DNA of 64,000 nt from Henningerozyma blattae CBS 6284 (GCF_000315915.1 NC_020187.1:1240001-1304000), one strand, 5' to 3'. Shown: positions 49,335-60,039, counted from the stretch's first letter. Numbers and translations are program-made. The notes: generated by a model not told the origin, from the sequence alone.

Positions 49335-50492
49335 TCAACCTTTATTCTTTTCATCATTAGCACCTTCTGGCATAACATTCAGAAAACTCTGGAATCTCTT
49401 TACTGCCCAATTTTTTCCAATAAATTTTACAGTAGGATCAGATACACCTTCAGAGTTAGTATATAATTTCCACCATTTAGGATCAGCAAATTTCTTATCT
49501 TCATTTGGCAGTGCTTGTTGAGACCTTATATGTGCTACATGTGCTCGTAGGTCTGCTACAACTCTGCTTCTTAAATCTTCAGCTTCCTTCCCATATTTTA
49601 GTTCATGAGATAAATCGTACGGATTATTTGGATCACCATACTTTTTAACCAAATCTTTCCATTCGTCTCTATATTTTTCAATAATATTATCATTAATTCG
49701 GTTACCAATCGTAACGTTAACTTCTGCACCTATGTTTGCAGGAAGATAACGTTTTATACCTTGCTCTGCAGTGTTTTCTGGGGCTATTTTTTCAAACCCT
49801 GTTGAAAAAATTGGAACAATAATGGGTGGTTCTGTTGCTTCAAGTATTAGTCTTGCAGTGCCCCATTTGAAATACCTCATTGAATTAGAAAATGGTGGGA
49901 AAAGCTGTAACACAAACCCTTCAGGAAATACATGAACCCAAGGGGGTCTACTTCTTTTAAAAGAACTATCTAAAAGGTATTCATTGGAGAGGCTTTCGGA
50001 TATAGAGAGATTTGAATCCTTATTTTGTAAAGTTCGACGATTTTCACTTAATAATCTAATACAGGCATCAATCGATCCTTGGAATGGACCTGTACCAAAT
50101 CTTTTTGTAGATAAAATTTGACCCAAAGAGAAAAAATATTCGAAAAATGAATTTTTAAAGCAAACATTATCAGCACCTAAACCCCATCTAATATCATCAA
50201 GATTTCTATATAATCTCCAAGGGAAAACAGCCCAAAGAAATGGATCATCAACCACAGACATGTGATTCATTATTGTTAGCAGTCCTCTATCTTCCTTTCT
50301 CGAGTCTTCTAGAGCTGCTTCTAATTTTTCTAAATTAGCCACTTTTACATTGTAGAATGTTTTCAATACCAATTTAGAAGCTCCTACAGTAAACAAACAT
50401 GTGGCGTATGAACATGCCCTCCAAATTGAAGAATCACGATCATGTTCATTAAGGAAATCATCTCCTCTTTTCAGCACATTAACAAATGACAT
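49335..50492 (-). CDS. TAZ1: TAZ1, tafazzin (cardiolipin transacylase)
   Basis: A 385-residue tafazzin, the size of S. cerevisiae Taz1 (YPR140W, 381). The HX4D acyltransferase motif is NHMSVVDDP (about residues 76-84), and the later FPEGFVLQLFPPFSNSMRYF block matches the family. The enzyme remodels cardiolipin by transacylation in mitochondrial outer- and inner-membrane leaflets facing the intermembrane space; human TAZ is mutated in Barth syndrome. A hydrophobic segment near residues 27-45 fits membrane association. It is divergent from LOA1, another acyltransferase, across a 228-base promoter. Confidence 0.96.
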   Translation of the reverse strand: MSFVNVLKRGDDFLNEHDRDSSIWRACSYATCLFTVGASKLVLKTFYNVKVANLEKLEAALEDSRKEDRGLLTIMNHMSVVDDPFLWAVFPWRLYRNLDDIRWGLGADNVCFKNSFFEYFFSLGQILSTKRFGTGPFQGSIDACIRLLSENRRTLQNKDSNLSISESLSNEYLLDSSFKRSRPPWVHVFPEGFVLQLFPPFSNSMRYFKWGTARLILEATEPPIIVPIFSTGFEKIAPENTAEQGIKRYLPANIGAEVNVTIGNRINDNIIEKYRDEWKDLVKKYGDPNNPYDLSHELKYGKEAEDLRSRVVADLRAHVAHIRSQQALPNEDKKFADPKWWKLYTNSEGVSDPTVKFIGKNWAVKRFQSFLNVMPEGANDEKNKG

Positions 50493-50720
50493 TCTTGACG
50501 GAATGACTATTACAGTCTTTTTGAATTTTAACTTTGCTTATCGTTCTCTTATTCTTCCCAGTGTAGATTTCGACCGGAGTTTCATGTTAACTAAACAACA
50601 TTAAGACTGACTATGAAAAATTTCAAAATTCAAATATATTTATCAATGAAAAACATAATTCATGAAATGAAATAAAACAAAGATAAACTAAATAAAAGTG
50701 ACGCTTTTTGAAGAATTAAG

Positions 50721-51587
50721 ATGGAAAAATACTCGGATTGGAGAGATAAAGGTACAGGTATTGCTCCCTTCTTACCACCTGTAACTAAAAAATACAGTAC
50801 TTTCTCCATAATAATTAAATCTCTTATCTTATTGGTAAAAATTACAATCTTACTACCGTTAATATTATTGAACATTATATTACAGAATGCCAAAATCAAT
50901 AACCTTATTTTGAAGTTCTTATTTGGATATAATCTTACTGTTACTATAAAGGGGGTTAAAAGACGAGAAATAAATGCCAAACAGCATTATCCTCAATTGA
51001 ATAGGTTATACATTTGCAACAGCACTTCTCCTCTAGACACTATGATACTAGATTCTTTATCCCAAGGCCCGTCTGCTTTTATTGTTCCCGTTCATAATAT
51101 CTTCTATAAAATGAACAGTGCTGAGTATAGAAAGTTTGCATTATCAGGTTCATTAGATGCTAAACAGTTTGGCCATAAAATTCAACATTTTATTCAATTG
51201 AAAGGACATGTATGCTATTTATTTGCAGAGGGGACATTGTCTAATGGTAAAAGTATATTGCCGTTTGAGGTGAATATTACTACTCTATTAGAATTTTTTG
51301 AGCTGAACGTAAAGAACGATAGTCTGCCTGTTTTGCAAACAATTCACATTAAAGTAGGGAACTCACTAACTACTCCTTTACCTGTTTCCCAATACACTTA
51401 TTTTTGGAGATTACTAGAAAACTCAGCATCAATAAAATGCATAATTAGCGAACCACAAGAAAACTCCTCTCTAGATAAATTGAGAATTACATTGAACGAT
51501 GATGATAAATATAAACTAGTGTCAAAATCCTTAGATATTGATGCTAAAAAAAGATTCATATATGAATACAAAACGCACAAAGATTGA
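50721..51587 (+). CDS. LOA1: LOA1/VPS66, lysophosphatidic acid acyltransferase
   Basis: A 288-residue protein matching S. cerevisiae Loa1 (YPR139C, 300), recognisable from the N-terminus MEKYSDWRDKGTGIAPFLPP. A hydrophobic segment at about 36-58 is a membrane anchor. The family's acyltransferase box appears as NSTSPLDT (about residue 96), with serine where most acyltransferases have the catalytic histidine, and a later FAEGTLSNGK replaces the usual FPEGTRS. Loa1 acylates lysophosphatidic acid with oleoyl-CoA at the ER and lipid droplets and affects vacuolar sorting. The gene ends 45 bases before the convergent YGR122W stop codon. Confidence 0.93.
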   Translation: MEKYSDWRDKGTGIAPFLPPVTKKYSTFSIIIKSLILLVKITILLPLILLNIILQNAKINNLILKFLFGYNLTVTIKGVKRREINAKQHYPQLNRLYICNSTSPLDTMILDSLSQGPSAFIVPVHNIFYKMNSAEYRKFALSGSLDAKQFGHKIQHFIQLKGHVCYLFAEGTLSNGKSILPFEVNITTLLEFFELNVKNDSLPVLQTIHIKVGNSLTTPLPVSQYTYFWRLLENSASIKCIISEPQENSSLDKLRITLNDDDKYKLVSKSLDIDAKKRFIYEYKTHKD

Positions 51588-51632
51588 GTTATTTAGCATT
51601 TGCATTTCATAAATTTTATATAATTCAAATAA

Positions 51633-52844
51633 TTAAAAATAGTCTACTTTCTGTCTTTTTTCGCTATCAATGGTTATCTCTTTAAAGACTCCTGAATCTA
51701 ATGACCATTTGGATCCTTGCAAATCTGGTGAGATACCTCTTGGTAGTAAAGCTTGCAGTTTAATCGAATCATTTTCTATCTCTTTAAAAGTAAGCTTATT
51801 ATTTGTAGTCTGATATCTATATTTTAATAAAATTACTAAAGGTAATATAAGATCATCTAATGTTTCCTTTAATACAGGCAGTAATCCTCCACCATTATTC
51901 TTTTTGGGTAGAATTGTATTTTTAGAGGGTATCTTTGTTTGAATAATGCTTTTAAATTTATCTCGCTTTTTAGTAGTCTTTAATATCGAATTGTCTAATA
52001 ATAGATTGGGGTTTATTTTCTTTAGATGGTTGATTGCTAAATTCAATAAGCCAATTGAGTTACCTGTTTCATCCTTTCTATATTCCTCTAAAGAAATCAA
52101 AATATAGGATAGAGCTTCTAAATAATCGATTAGCGTTGCATTTATTACTTGGTTATCGCTTGAACATTTCAATGCAGTATCTTTACATCCTATAGCAATT
52201 TTACCATAGAGTAAACTATTAGTAGCTAAAGTAGAAATATCTTGGGATTGAATGTCCAAAACAGCATCCTTAGATTCTTTATACATATTTGAACGTAATT
52301 TAGATAATGATAGTACTAAAACCCCAATTTGTTGTACTAATTTAAATTGTGAAGCCAAATCTGTACATAATTGAAAGCTAGTAGTGCTTAAAGCAAGAAT
52401 ATCATAATTTTCCAAATAATACCCTAATAAACCTAAACCTCTTTTCAAATATTTTCCGCTGGTAGACCACAAGATATCTTTCTGTTCCGATATATATGCC
52501 CTTTCTAATATGTTTAAAGAATGCTGCTGATAAAAATACGCACAGTTAATAATGGCAATTTCTAAATCATATGAATAATTTTGAATAATTAATTTAGCAA
52601 AATTATTTGCATGAATCTCCCTAAGCAAATTTGAAGTATATTGCAGCCAGCTGTCAATTAATGACAAATAGTCAATTTCACCCTTTAAACTTCTCATATT
52701 TATGATACATTCGTTACGAGAAGTAAGAAGATATGGAGGCCATCCCTCATTGCATATTTTGTTATTTGTAAATGGGATTGGGAGTTTAGATAAAGAAAGA
52801 CTACAATCTGCGTTTTTTTTGCTAGATTGAATTTTATTAAGCAT
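51633..52844 (-). CDS. YGR122W-type BRO1-domain protein of the Rim pathway
   Basis: A 403-residue helical protein, the size of S. cerevisiae YGR122W (402), a PalC-like BRO1-domain protein needed for Rim101 processing in alkaline-pH signalling. The frame extends 13 codons upstream to a TTG, so I use the ATG at 52844 (MLNKIQSSKK). The body is rich in L, I, Y and S with helical segments such as DLEIAIINCAYFYQQHSLNI and YYLENYDILALSTTSFQLC; no enzyme motif is seen. Assignment rests on length, fold type and position beside the YPR139C orthologue. In S. cerevisiae MEP1 (YGR121C) follows; here no ammonium transporter is found before RRP9. Confidence 0.82.
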   Translation of the reverse strand: MLNKIQSSKKNADCSLSLSKLPIPFTNNKICNEGWPPYLLTSRNECIINMRSLKGEIDYLSLIDSWLQYTSNLLREIHANNFAKLIIQNYSYDLEIAIINCAYFYQQHSLNILERAYISEQKDILWSTSGKYLKRGLGLLGYYLENYDILALSTTSFQLCTDLASQFKLVQQIGVLVLSLSKLRSNMYKESKDAVLDIQSQDISTLATNSLLYGKIAIGCKDTALKCSSDNQVINATLIDYLEALSYILISLEEYRKDETGNSIGLLNLAINHLKKINPNLLLDNSILKTTKKRDKFKSIIQTKIPSKNTILPKKNNGGGLLPVLKETLDDLILPLVILLKYRYQTTNNKLTFKEIENDSIKLQALLPRGISPDLQGSKWSLDSGVFKEITIDSEKRQKVDYF

Positions 52845-53850
52845 CCTATTTTTTGCTAATCTGCCATAATTATATATGCTCAAATAATATTTGAAAAATA
52901 TTTATCCTTTTTTTGTTTCCCCTCAGTGTTTTTCTAAACAATTCACATTTTATTTTATACATCATAGGGCGAAAATATATCTCTACAATGTGTCATTCAC
53001 CTCACTAAGAAAAGAAGAAGTAAATAGTCATAGAACTAAAACGCTTGTCAAAAGGAGAATGAAAACTTGTATTACTTTCACACTACGACTTAAGGTGGGA
53101 TACAAAAAAATATTTTGATATCTTGCAAGAAAATATCAAATACAAAAGTAGGAATTCTGTAATCTTCAATATTATCCATAATCTTCATATGATTCTAACT
53201 TCTTTCAGTAAATAATTCATACTTTCTCAATATATTCACTATAAATGGAGAACAAATTTTAAGCCGATGCCATGATAGATAAACCTCTTGAAATATATTT
53301 GCTTGAAAGGACTAAAATATCTTGATAATTTAATAAGTTAAGTGGTAAGTAATTTTGAAGGGTATATCTGTTTCAACAGATAACTCGCAGTATGAGATAT
53401 ATCTTTCTCAGGTTTCTGCAGTTGTCTTTAAAAATTAATTTTGTTGCTATTTAAAGGAACTAACTTTGTGTATAGTTCTATATATTATACAATTTTTACA
53501 CTTAATTCTGAGCAATATATAATTATTTCTATTAAGTCAAGGCTATTATATAGTAACAGCTTTAATGCCAAATAATTTCATGATCTTAAATTCCAAAAAG
53601 GTTATAAACACCATCTGAATTAACTAAGCATGACGTTAAAACAGAAATAAGAAAAGTATATTTACCATATTTTTTTAATTGCTCATGTGGATTAAATTAT
53701 GCATTAGATTATTAGGGGATTAACTCTATGATATTGTATAGTACCGGATAAATATATATACGCATATATTTATTTGAATAAAATTAACCAAAAATGGATG
53801 ATATACTAAAACTTCGATTTTAAGCCATTATGTGAGACGAAAAAACCAAA
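52845..53850. other. Gene-free region of 1 kb between YGR122W and RRP9
   Basis: This is where the ancestral MEP1/MEP3 ammonium-permease gene would lie. I see no permease remnant: the only frame (52891-53118) has no family motif and spans the divergent promoter. The rest is AT-rich with scattered ATATAT. Confidence 0.55.
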
Positions 53851-55560
53851 TTAAAAAGATGTTTGTTGTAACACAGCCGAGTATATACCATTCCTAGCAC
53901 CTGGAACCTTGCCCAACCATCTACCAAGTTTATGTTCTTTACCCACACTGGCTAAAACTCTGAACGTTTCCTTCCCATGCTTACCTTGCTCTACTACTTG
54001 GATTTTGTTAACTACACCTCTGCAATTATCTAATTCTCCAAGTAGTTCAAATTCTCTAAGGTTCTCGCCGATTTTCCATACTTTTAAGGTTCCATTCCAT
54101 GAACCAGAGATAAATACATCAGAATATGGAATGGCATATAGGGCAGTGATCCAATACGGTTTAGTTATTTTATTACCTTGAAGTTGAATAGTTCTTAATG
54201 CTTGATCAGTTTCACCAGAAATGTTGGATTCTAAGGTATGTGGTACAATACCGTGAGCAGCTCTTACAATGAATAATGGCTTTTTTTTAGCTAAGGACCA
54301 TAAGCATATATTACCATTATCTGAACCTGTGATAAAATGTGAGTCATCAATCATGCTTACAATATCAATACTGCCTTCGCCATAGAAAAGTGGTGCTTCA
54401 GATGCATCAGGATATGTGATATTCCCATCTGAGTCTTCTGATGCATTCTGCTTAAGCCAATTTTTTACTAACCTTGCTGGATCATCACCTCCTCTAAACG
54501 TAAGCCTAGTTTCATCTGGGATTTTCCATAGCATAGCTGTTCTATCACGGGAGCCTACTGTGACACATCTCTCCATTCCTAAAGAAGATATATCGGCTAC
54601 TAAGTCATGATGTCCATATAGAATTTCAGTTTGAGCGAATTGATTAATTGAGTATGTTCTAATCTTATAATCAGCACAAGCTACATACAATTGATCTGAG
54701 TTTTTTCTAAAAGTCAATGACATTACTTGACCATTGCGGTCCTTTGTTGGAATAACTTTAACTGGAGATAAAGATTCTGTGCTCCAAATAATCAGCTTTC
54801 TATCTCTACCACCTGTTATCACATATTTCCCATCCGGTGAGGCAGCAACAGTTAAAATTTCATCGTAATGCCCTTCTGTTGTATTTTCATGCTCAAATTT
54901 AGTAGTAGGGATATATTTACTACCACCTTTGGTTTGTTTAATTTTTTTAGGTCTATGATTGAAGTCAGTCACATCATATTTAGTAAGTTGAAGGTCTTTA
55001 CTGACAGTATACGCAAAGATTTTATTCTTCTTATTACTTTTATTTTCAGATATATCATGTGAAAAGGTATTTAGTGGTGGTTGGTAACAACTTATGCAGG
55101 TTAAATTTTTGTCCCCAACTCTGGTAAAGATATATTTAGATTCCGATACTAACAATTTATTAGCAATAAATCTATAAACCTTACCTTGCTGTTCTGCTAC
55201 ATCTTGCTTTAATCTTGATGCAATGATGTCTTTATCCATATCTGCTGCATCAAAATTGTTAAAATCATCAAGAGCGTTATCCTTCTCATCTGTATTAGCC
55301 CTTTCACTTAATATCTCATTTGCTTCTGATTTCAAGTTTTCTAAATATTGTTTAGCTAATCTTCTTCTCTTATCTGCCGGATTTTCGCCTTGAAATTCTT
55401 CATCAGAATCTAATTCTTCAGATTCATCTACTAAATCTTCCTTGTCTTCGTCTTCATTAGAGGATGGATCTGTCACGTCTTCATCTACAATATTGGAAGA
55501 TAGATTAGATTCCTGTCTGGATCTTTTTTTTCTTCCTTCTGTTCCTTTTGTTGCAGCCAT
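53851..55560 (-). CDS. RRP9: RRP9, U3 snoRNP WD40 protein (U3-55K)
   Basis: A 569-residue WD40 protein, like S. cerevisiae Rrp9 (YPR137W, 573). The N-terminal 100 residues are acidic with a basic start (KKRSRQE, possible nuclear signal). About seven WD repeats follow from residue 150; clear examples include HYDEILTVAASPDGKYVITG, GHHDLVADISSLG and DVFISGSWNGTLKVW. It binds the box B/C motif of U3 snoRNA and acts in 18S rRNA processing. Its promoter has PAC and RRPE motifs. Neighbours YGR122W and CTF4 fit the interleaved ancestral order. Confidence 0.95.
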   Translation of the reverse strand: MAATKGTEGRKKRSRQESNLSSNIVDEDVTDPSSNEDEDKEDLVDESEELDSDEEFQGENPADKRRRLAKQYLENLKSEANEILSERANTDEKDNALDDFNNFDAADMDKDIIASRLKQDVAEQQGKVYRFIANKLLVSESKYIFTRVGDKNLTCISCYQPPLNTFSHDISENKSNKKNKIFAYTVSKDLQLTKYDVTDFNHRPKKIKQTKGGSKYIPTTKFEHENTTEGHYDEILTVAASPDGKYVITGGRDRKLIIWSTESLSPVKVIPTKDRNGQVMSLTFRKNSDQLYVACADYKIRTYSINQFAQTEILYGHHDLVADISSLGMERCVTVGSRDRTAMLWKIPDETRLTFRGGDDPARLVKNWLKQNASEDSDGNITYPDASEAPLFYGEGSIDIVSMIDDSHFITGSDNGNICLWSLAKKKPLFIVRAAHGIVPHTLESNISGETDQALRTIQLQGNKITKPYWITALYAIPYSDVFISGSWNGTLKVWKIGENLREFELLGELDNCRGVVNKIQVVEQGKHGKETFRVLASVGKEHKLGRWLGKVPGARNGIYSAVLQQTSF

Positions 55561-55913
55561 TATTCAAGTTAACCAGTAGTAGAATAAAATAAGCAATGAC
55601 TTTTGATCCTCTAAATGCTAATTAGGTATTAAGAATCAGAATAACTTACTTCTTTAACTGTTGCAAAGGAATCCTACACTAAGAATGCACTTTTTTTTTT
55701 CATGCTTATTTGGAACTCATCGCAATTTTTCATATCTGATCATCTGGTACGGAAAAATTTTCAAAAATTTCGTCTCAACCATGAATTAAATCTAGAAAAG
55801 ATCAACGAATAAAAAAAATAGTATACATTTAATTAGTCTTAAAATAATAGTACAATACAAATGACTGATATAAAATTGTCCCGCTTATAAACTCTTTCAA
55901 ATATATAAAATGC
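55561..55913. other. Intergenic region CTF4 / RRP9
   Basis: 0.35 kb. It is the RRP9 promoter plus the CTF4 3' end. Apart from PAC and RRPE nothing is seen. Confidence 0.5.
55716..55763. promoter_or_regulatory. PAC and RRPE motifs upstream of RRP9
   Basis: CTCATCGC (55716-55723) and GAAAAATTTTCA (55752-55763) lie 155-205 bases upstream of the RRP9 start. The pair is the standard ribosome-biogenesis promoter signature. Confidence 0.75.
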
Positions 55914-58730
55914 TTAAGTAGTTTGCTGAAATCTGGCTTCTCGTATATCATTAATTCTCTTCATTAGGCTCATCATATCAGCTCTCTCGCATATCTTAAC
56001 AGCCGCAGCTAATGCTCTATCTTGCTTTAACTCCTGGACAATAGATAATGCCTTTTCTCCATGTCTCTCCGAACAAGCAGTAGCAAACAATCTTAGAAGA
56101 GCTTTATCATATGATGCATTAAGAGATGACAATATTTGGCTTTCGTTGCCATATAGTTCTCCGTCATTCTCCAAAGTGTCAGTTAAAAGTCCTGACAATA
56201 TTTTAGAACGCAAAAATTCTTCTTCTGCAGCTAAATTCACTGGAATTTGTAATTCTTTCTCTTCCTCTTGATTAGCATCATTATTTTCATCACTATCATT
56301 ATCTTCTATATTATCTGCTCTTTTTAGGCGGGGATTATTTTCCTCGAGTATTTGACTTTTAACAAGAATAGGTATCCTTAGTTCCATTTCAGAAGGTAAA
56401 GGTAATGGAAATTCAGGCCACACTTTTTTGCCCTTTACTAATATACAATTTAATGTATCATTAGCCAAGCTTAATGGCCAAACATGAACATCTGTATGTT
56501 TCTTTCCCCCAGACAATTTCCATAACTCCATATTTGTATCAAGCACTGGAATCCATCTACTAGTTAAACTAGATCTCCAGTTTGCTAAGACTAACAGTAC
56601 ATCGTCAGCACCAAATATACAAGGGTCACCGTACATGGAAAAAAATAAACCTTTAATACCAAACGGATTAAAATTTAAAAATTCAGAATCATCTTCAAAT
56701 TCTTCATCTTGACCAGAATTATATAAACTCTTATTTTTAGGAAGTGTCAATGGTAAAGTGTATTCTCTTTGGAAATATTTAATAGATTTTGGTGTTTGTT
56801 CTGATAATGAATAAGATATTCCACCAGTATTAGAATAGTGGACAGTAAATATTCTATAATCCTGAACAGCTATGGAAACAATCGGTGATAACTTTTCGAC
56901 ATTAATGGAAAGTCCATATTGATTAAATGTTCGTAAATATCCCAAAGAAGTTCCGATGTATACTCTTTTAGATGTAGAAGCTAAGCAAGTTATTATTTCC
57001 CCCTTTTGTAGAGGAATAAATTTTGTCCAATTTGAATGTAAACTATTATGTGGTCTAAAATGTATCTGACCTGTCTTAGATTGGCCAAATAATACACTAT
57101 TTTCGTTTAGGAAACAAGTGTCAAAACCGAATAAATCTTCGAAATGATATTCGTTAAATCTACCCAAGTCGAAGAAAGAAACAGTTACACTGTTCTGTTC
57201 AGCATTACGTACCGTAGTTACATAGCCAACGCCATTCATTGTTAAGTATCTTCGATCATTAGTGCCAAATGGTGTAGAACCTTGTGATATTGGTTTATAT
57301 TTAAAATATGGAAGATGATAGGCATTTGGTCTTTCCAAATTTCTTCTTTTAGATGATCTTTTCTCATAAGAGTGGTCGTATTCTCGATGGGCATGATCAA
57401 TATAGCCAGCACCATCATCGTCATCGATAAAGTCCAGTTCATCATTATAGGTATGTTTTCTTTTACCATTATCTTGGGTAAATAGGTTTTCAGTATCATC
57501 ATTGTCTTCATATTTAGCTTCATCATCTACTAATCTGTTTTGGCTATAGTCATCATCAGCTTCATCATCTGAATTCACAAACAAATTTTTGTCTTTACTT
57601 TTACCTATTAGTTCATTGCTCGAGTCCTCTAACTGTGTTGATATAGCAATTTCTTTAAGTTCTACTATAGAACCATTCCAAGTACCTAAAATTAAAGTCA
57701 ATGACTTTGAATCATTCTCTAATTTCCAAACAAAATTTGTAATATTATATTTTAACTTAGTTGAATAATGAATTGTCGAATTAACATGGTTCCATAGAGT
57801 TAGATTATTATTTATATCTATTGAAGCAATGAAATTCCCATGCAATGGGTCGAATTTTAAGTCAATAATTTTATTATTGGTTTTATTATTTGAAGAAAGA
57901 GTTTTATCTAGAGTGTAATTTTTTATGTTGAATAATTTAATCGAAGCATCATCACAAGGTAATGCAAATAACAAACCATTTGGATGCCATGCAGTTCTTG
58001 TACATAATCTGTTTTCATTCATAAATTCATGATCCTTAATCGCTAAAAGCTTGCGCGGAATGCTATCATCTTGTATTGGGGTATCCGTATTTTCTAAATT
58101 ATCATCTAAGTCACTATCATCCAAATCATCAGACATTTTTGTCAGAATTTTGTCCCTAAATTCATCATTGTAAGAATTTTTTGAGATATATCCATCTAAC
58201 GAGTGAACTTTATTTGGCACCAAGGAAGATAAAGAATAAAATTCTACTAGACCATTAATATATGATACAGCTAAAATGTTAGTCTTTGATGAATATGAAA
58301 GTTGATTAATTTGTTCCGGTATTGATATTTTATTGTTATTATCAGTAATTCCATCGATTGAAATCAACCCCAATTCTAATTCATCACCGCCAACAAGAAT
58401 ACTCTTCCCTGAATGGACTACTACACTATCACGTAATGGTAACCCTTTCCTCGCTAACAGCTTCATATTACCATCTTCGACATTGTATTTCAATAAATCT
58501 CCCCCAAAGGTAGTCATTATTAAATCGGAATTATAGTCACATGTAATGCTGGTATATTCTGGGGAGGTTTCGAAAGTTTCAGGTTCTTCTTCTGGATCAT
58601 TCAAATTGATAACCTTTGTCAATCCTGATTTATTTGTTGCACATAGCTTATTATCTTTTGTGAGGGCAATAGTAGTCTTACCTTTTTCATATACTGTCTT
58701 TACAATTGGTGTAACACTTGCGGTTGACAT
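55914..58730 (-). CDS. CTF4: CTF4, replisome hub (AND-1 family)
   Basis: A 938-residue Ctf4/AND-1 protein (S. cerevisiae YPR135W, 927). An N-terminal WD40 propeller (about 1-390) has blocks such as RTAWHPNGLLFALPCDDASI and IIDLKFDPLHGNFIASI. It is followed by an acidic linker (about 400-470). The C-terminal SepB-type propeller (about 490-790, with TPFGTNDRRYLTMNGVGYV) forms the trimer, and the final helical domain binds CMG helicase, Pol alpha and other clients. Ctf4 couples helicase to polymerase and supports sister-chromatid cohesion. MSS18 and YPR136C-type neighbours of the S. cerevisiae track are not present. Confidence 0.96.
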   Translation of the reverse strand: MSTASVTPIVKTVYEKGKTTIALTKDNKLCATNKSGLTKVINLNDPEEEPETFETSPEYTSITCDYNSDLIMTTFGGDLLKYNVEDGNMKLLARKGLPLRDSVVVHSGKSILVGGDELELGLISIDGITDNNNKISIPEQINQLSYSSKTNILAVSYINGLVEFYSLSSLVPNKVHSLDGYISKNSYNDEFRDKILTKMSDDLDDSDLDDNLENTDTPIQDDSIPRKLLAIKDHEFMNENRLCTRTAWHPNGLLFALPCDDASIKLFNIKNYTLDKTLSSNNKTNNKIIDLKFDPLHGNFIASIDINNNLTLWNHVNSTIHYSTKLKYNITNFVWKLENDSKSLTLILGTWNGSIVELKEIAISTQLEDSSNELIGKSKDKNLFVNSDDEADDDYSQNRLVDDEAKYEDNDDTENLFTQDNGKRKHTYNDELDFIDDDDGAGYIDHAHREYDHSYEKRSSKRRNLERPNAYHLPYFKYKPISQGSTPFGTNDRRYLTMNGVGYVTTVRNAEQNSVTVSFFDLGRFNEYHFEDLFGFDTCFLNENSVLFGQSKTGQIHFRPHNSLHSNWTKFIPLQKGEIITCLASTSKRVYIGTSLGYLRTFNQYGLSINVEKLSPIVSIAVQDYRIFTVHYSNTGGISYSLSEQTPKSIKYFQREYTLPLTLPKNKSLYNSGQDEEFEDDSEFLNFNPFGIKGLFFSMYGDPCIFGADDVLLVLANWRSSLTSRWIPVLDTNMELWKLSGGKKHTDVHVWPLSLANDTLNCILVKGKKVWPEFPLPLPSEMELRIPILVKSQILEENNPRLKRADNIEDNDSDENNDANQEEEKELQIPVNLAAEEEFLRSKILSGLLTDTLENDGELYGNESQILSSLNASYDKALLRLFATACSERHGEKALSIVQELKQDRALAAAVKICERADMMSLMKRINDIREARFQQTT

Positions 58731-59127
58731 CTCAAGTAGAAAATTTATTTAAAGTAATATACCTTACTCTAAGCCATTAATCAGAGAAAGAATAATAATA
58801 TTGATTCAGTTAAAAATTGTTACATAATAAACTTGAATAAAACAGTAAAAAAGATAAATAAATGATGAAAAAAAAAACAGAAAAGAAAGCATACATTCAT
58901 TAGTTTATGTGAATTCATTCTAGTAATTTTACGCGTATTTAAAAAAAAAGTTGAGAGACCAAAACAGGAACTATACATCCGTCCATCCCATATCAAGTTT
59001 TTAAACTCATTGATTGAATTATACTGAAAAAAGTGAAAATCTGTTATGAATGTTGTATAGAATATAAAAAGGGGAACGTGGAGCTTGGAAGCAAAAAACA
59101 CTAGAACTTAATTCACCAGATATAAAT
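58731..59127. other. Divergent promoter region CTF4 / COG2
   Basis: 0.4 kb. An ACGCGT (MluI cell-cycle box) half-match, TTACGCGTAT, occurs at about 58928-58937, which would fit CTF4 expression at G1/S. A-runs are present. No gene was seen. Confidence 0.5.
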
Positions 59128-60039
59128 ATGAGTATAGAGGAGGCATTGGGCTTTAAAATTGACTCTAACTTGGGTCTTTCACAAAATTTGAATATGGAAT
59201 TACCTACGGCAGCCGAAGTGAGTCGAGATTTATTTGCTGAAGAGGCTGATACATTGACAGAAAAGTATAAAGATTCTGTAGGCAAGTCAGATGACTGTAG
59301 TAGTTTTCATTCTAATAATTTTACCTCTGAAAATTTGAATGCTGAAAAAAAGTTAGAACACCTTGTGGATAAGTTTGATGTTAATGAGTTTTTAATGAGA
59401 AATAATTTTGAATATACACCATTAGATAGTCTGATTCGAGACATGGATACCCTTTCTGGAGTTATTGATTCAACTTTAGTAGAGGAGGTTTCTGAGAATT
59501 ATGGCCCATACTTGGAATTTTGCAATACATATTCGGCAGATGATAATGAAGTTCTATTAGAATTACAACGTGCCAAATCAGATATTAGTAATTTTAAAGA
59601 AAATTTGGACAAAGTTACAAATAAAGAACTAGCACGCAGTAAAGAAGTAATAACAGATACATTAGAATATTTGCATAGATTAGATGAAATGGGCCAATTA
59701 TTAGAAAACCATACTAAATTAGCAGAGTCACTTTCCATTGCAACAAAATTAGGCAAAACTTTACATTTGTTGTGCGGCATTGATGAATTAAATCAAACGG
59801 TATGTAATTCCTTAATATTGCAATCATATAAACAAGTGAAAAGATCGAATGAGTTATTAGTTTCTTTAGCGGATATTTCATCTTTAAGAATGAGAGATTT
59901 AAGAAATGAGTATAATGACATGATACAAACTTTCCAAATATCTTTGAAATTATTGACTGATAGATGTCTTAATGAACCGAAAAAATATCGATCTTTGGCT
60001 GACACCCTCTTAAAAACATTAGGCCAAATGAAAAATTGA
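59128..60039 (+). CDS. COG2: COG2, conserved oligomeric Golgi complex subunit
   Basis: A 303-residue protein matching Cog2 (S. cerevisiae YGR120C, 262). The N-terminal family segment is visible as ELPTAAEVSRDLFAEE followed by KFDVNEFLMRNNFEYTPLD. Helical and coiled-coil regions follow (about 105-240). Cog2 is part of lobe A of the COG tethering complex for retrograde vesicles at the Golgi. The insertion of polar sequence after residue 50 explains the greater length. In S. cerevisiae it belongs to the YGR track, so its place between CTF4 and TOM5 (YPR track) shows interleaving. Confidence 0.88.
   Translation: MSIEEALGFKIDSNLGLSQNLNMELPTAAEVSRDLFAEEADTLTEKYKDSVGKSDDCSSFHSNNFTSENLNAEKKLEHLVDKFDVNEFLMRNNFEYTPLDSLIRDMDTLSGVIDSTLVEEVSENYGPYLEFCNTYSADDNEVLLELQRAKSDISNFKENLDKVTNKELARSKEVITDTLEYLHRLDEMGQLLENHTKLAESLSIATKLGKTLHLLCGIDELNQTVCNSLILQSYKQVKRSNELLVSLADISSLRMRDLRNEYNDMIQTFQISLKLLTDRCLNEPKKYRSLADTLLKTLGQMKN

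Noticed and set aside
52891..53118. 75-codon frame upstream of YGR122W as an ammonium permease remnant
   Set aside because: There are no membrane segments or Mep family motifs.
57242..57526. 94-codon minus-strand frame inside CTF4
   Set aside because: It is an alternative frame of the acidic GAT/GAA-rich linker, giving M- and K-rich junk.
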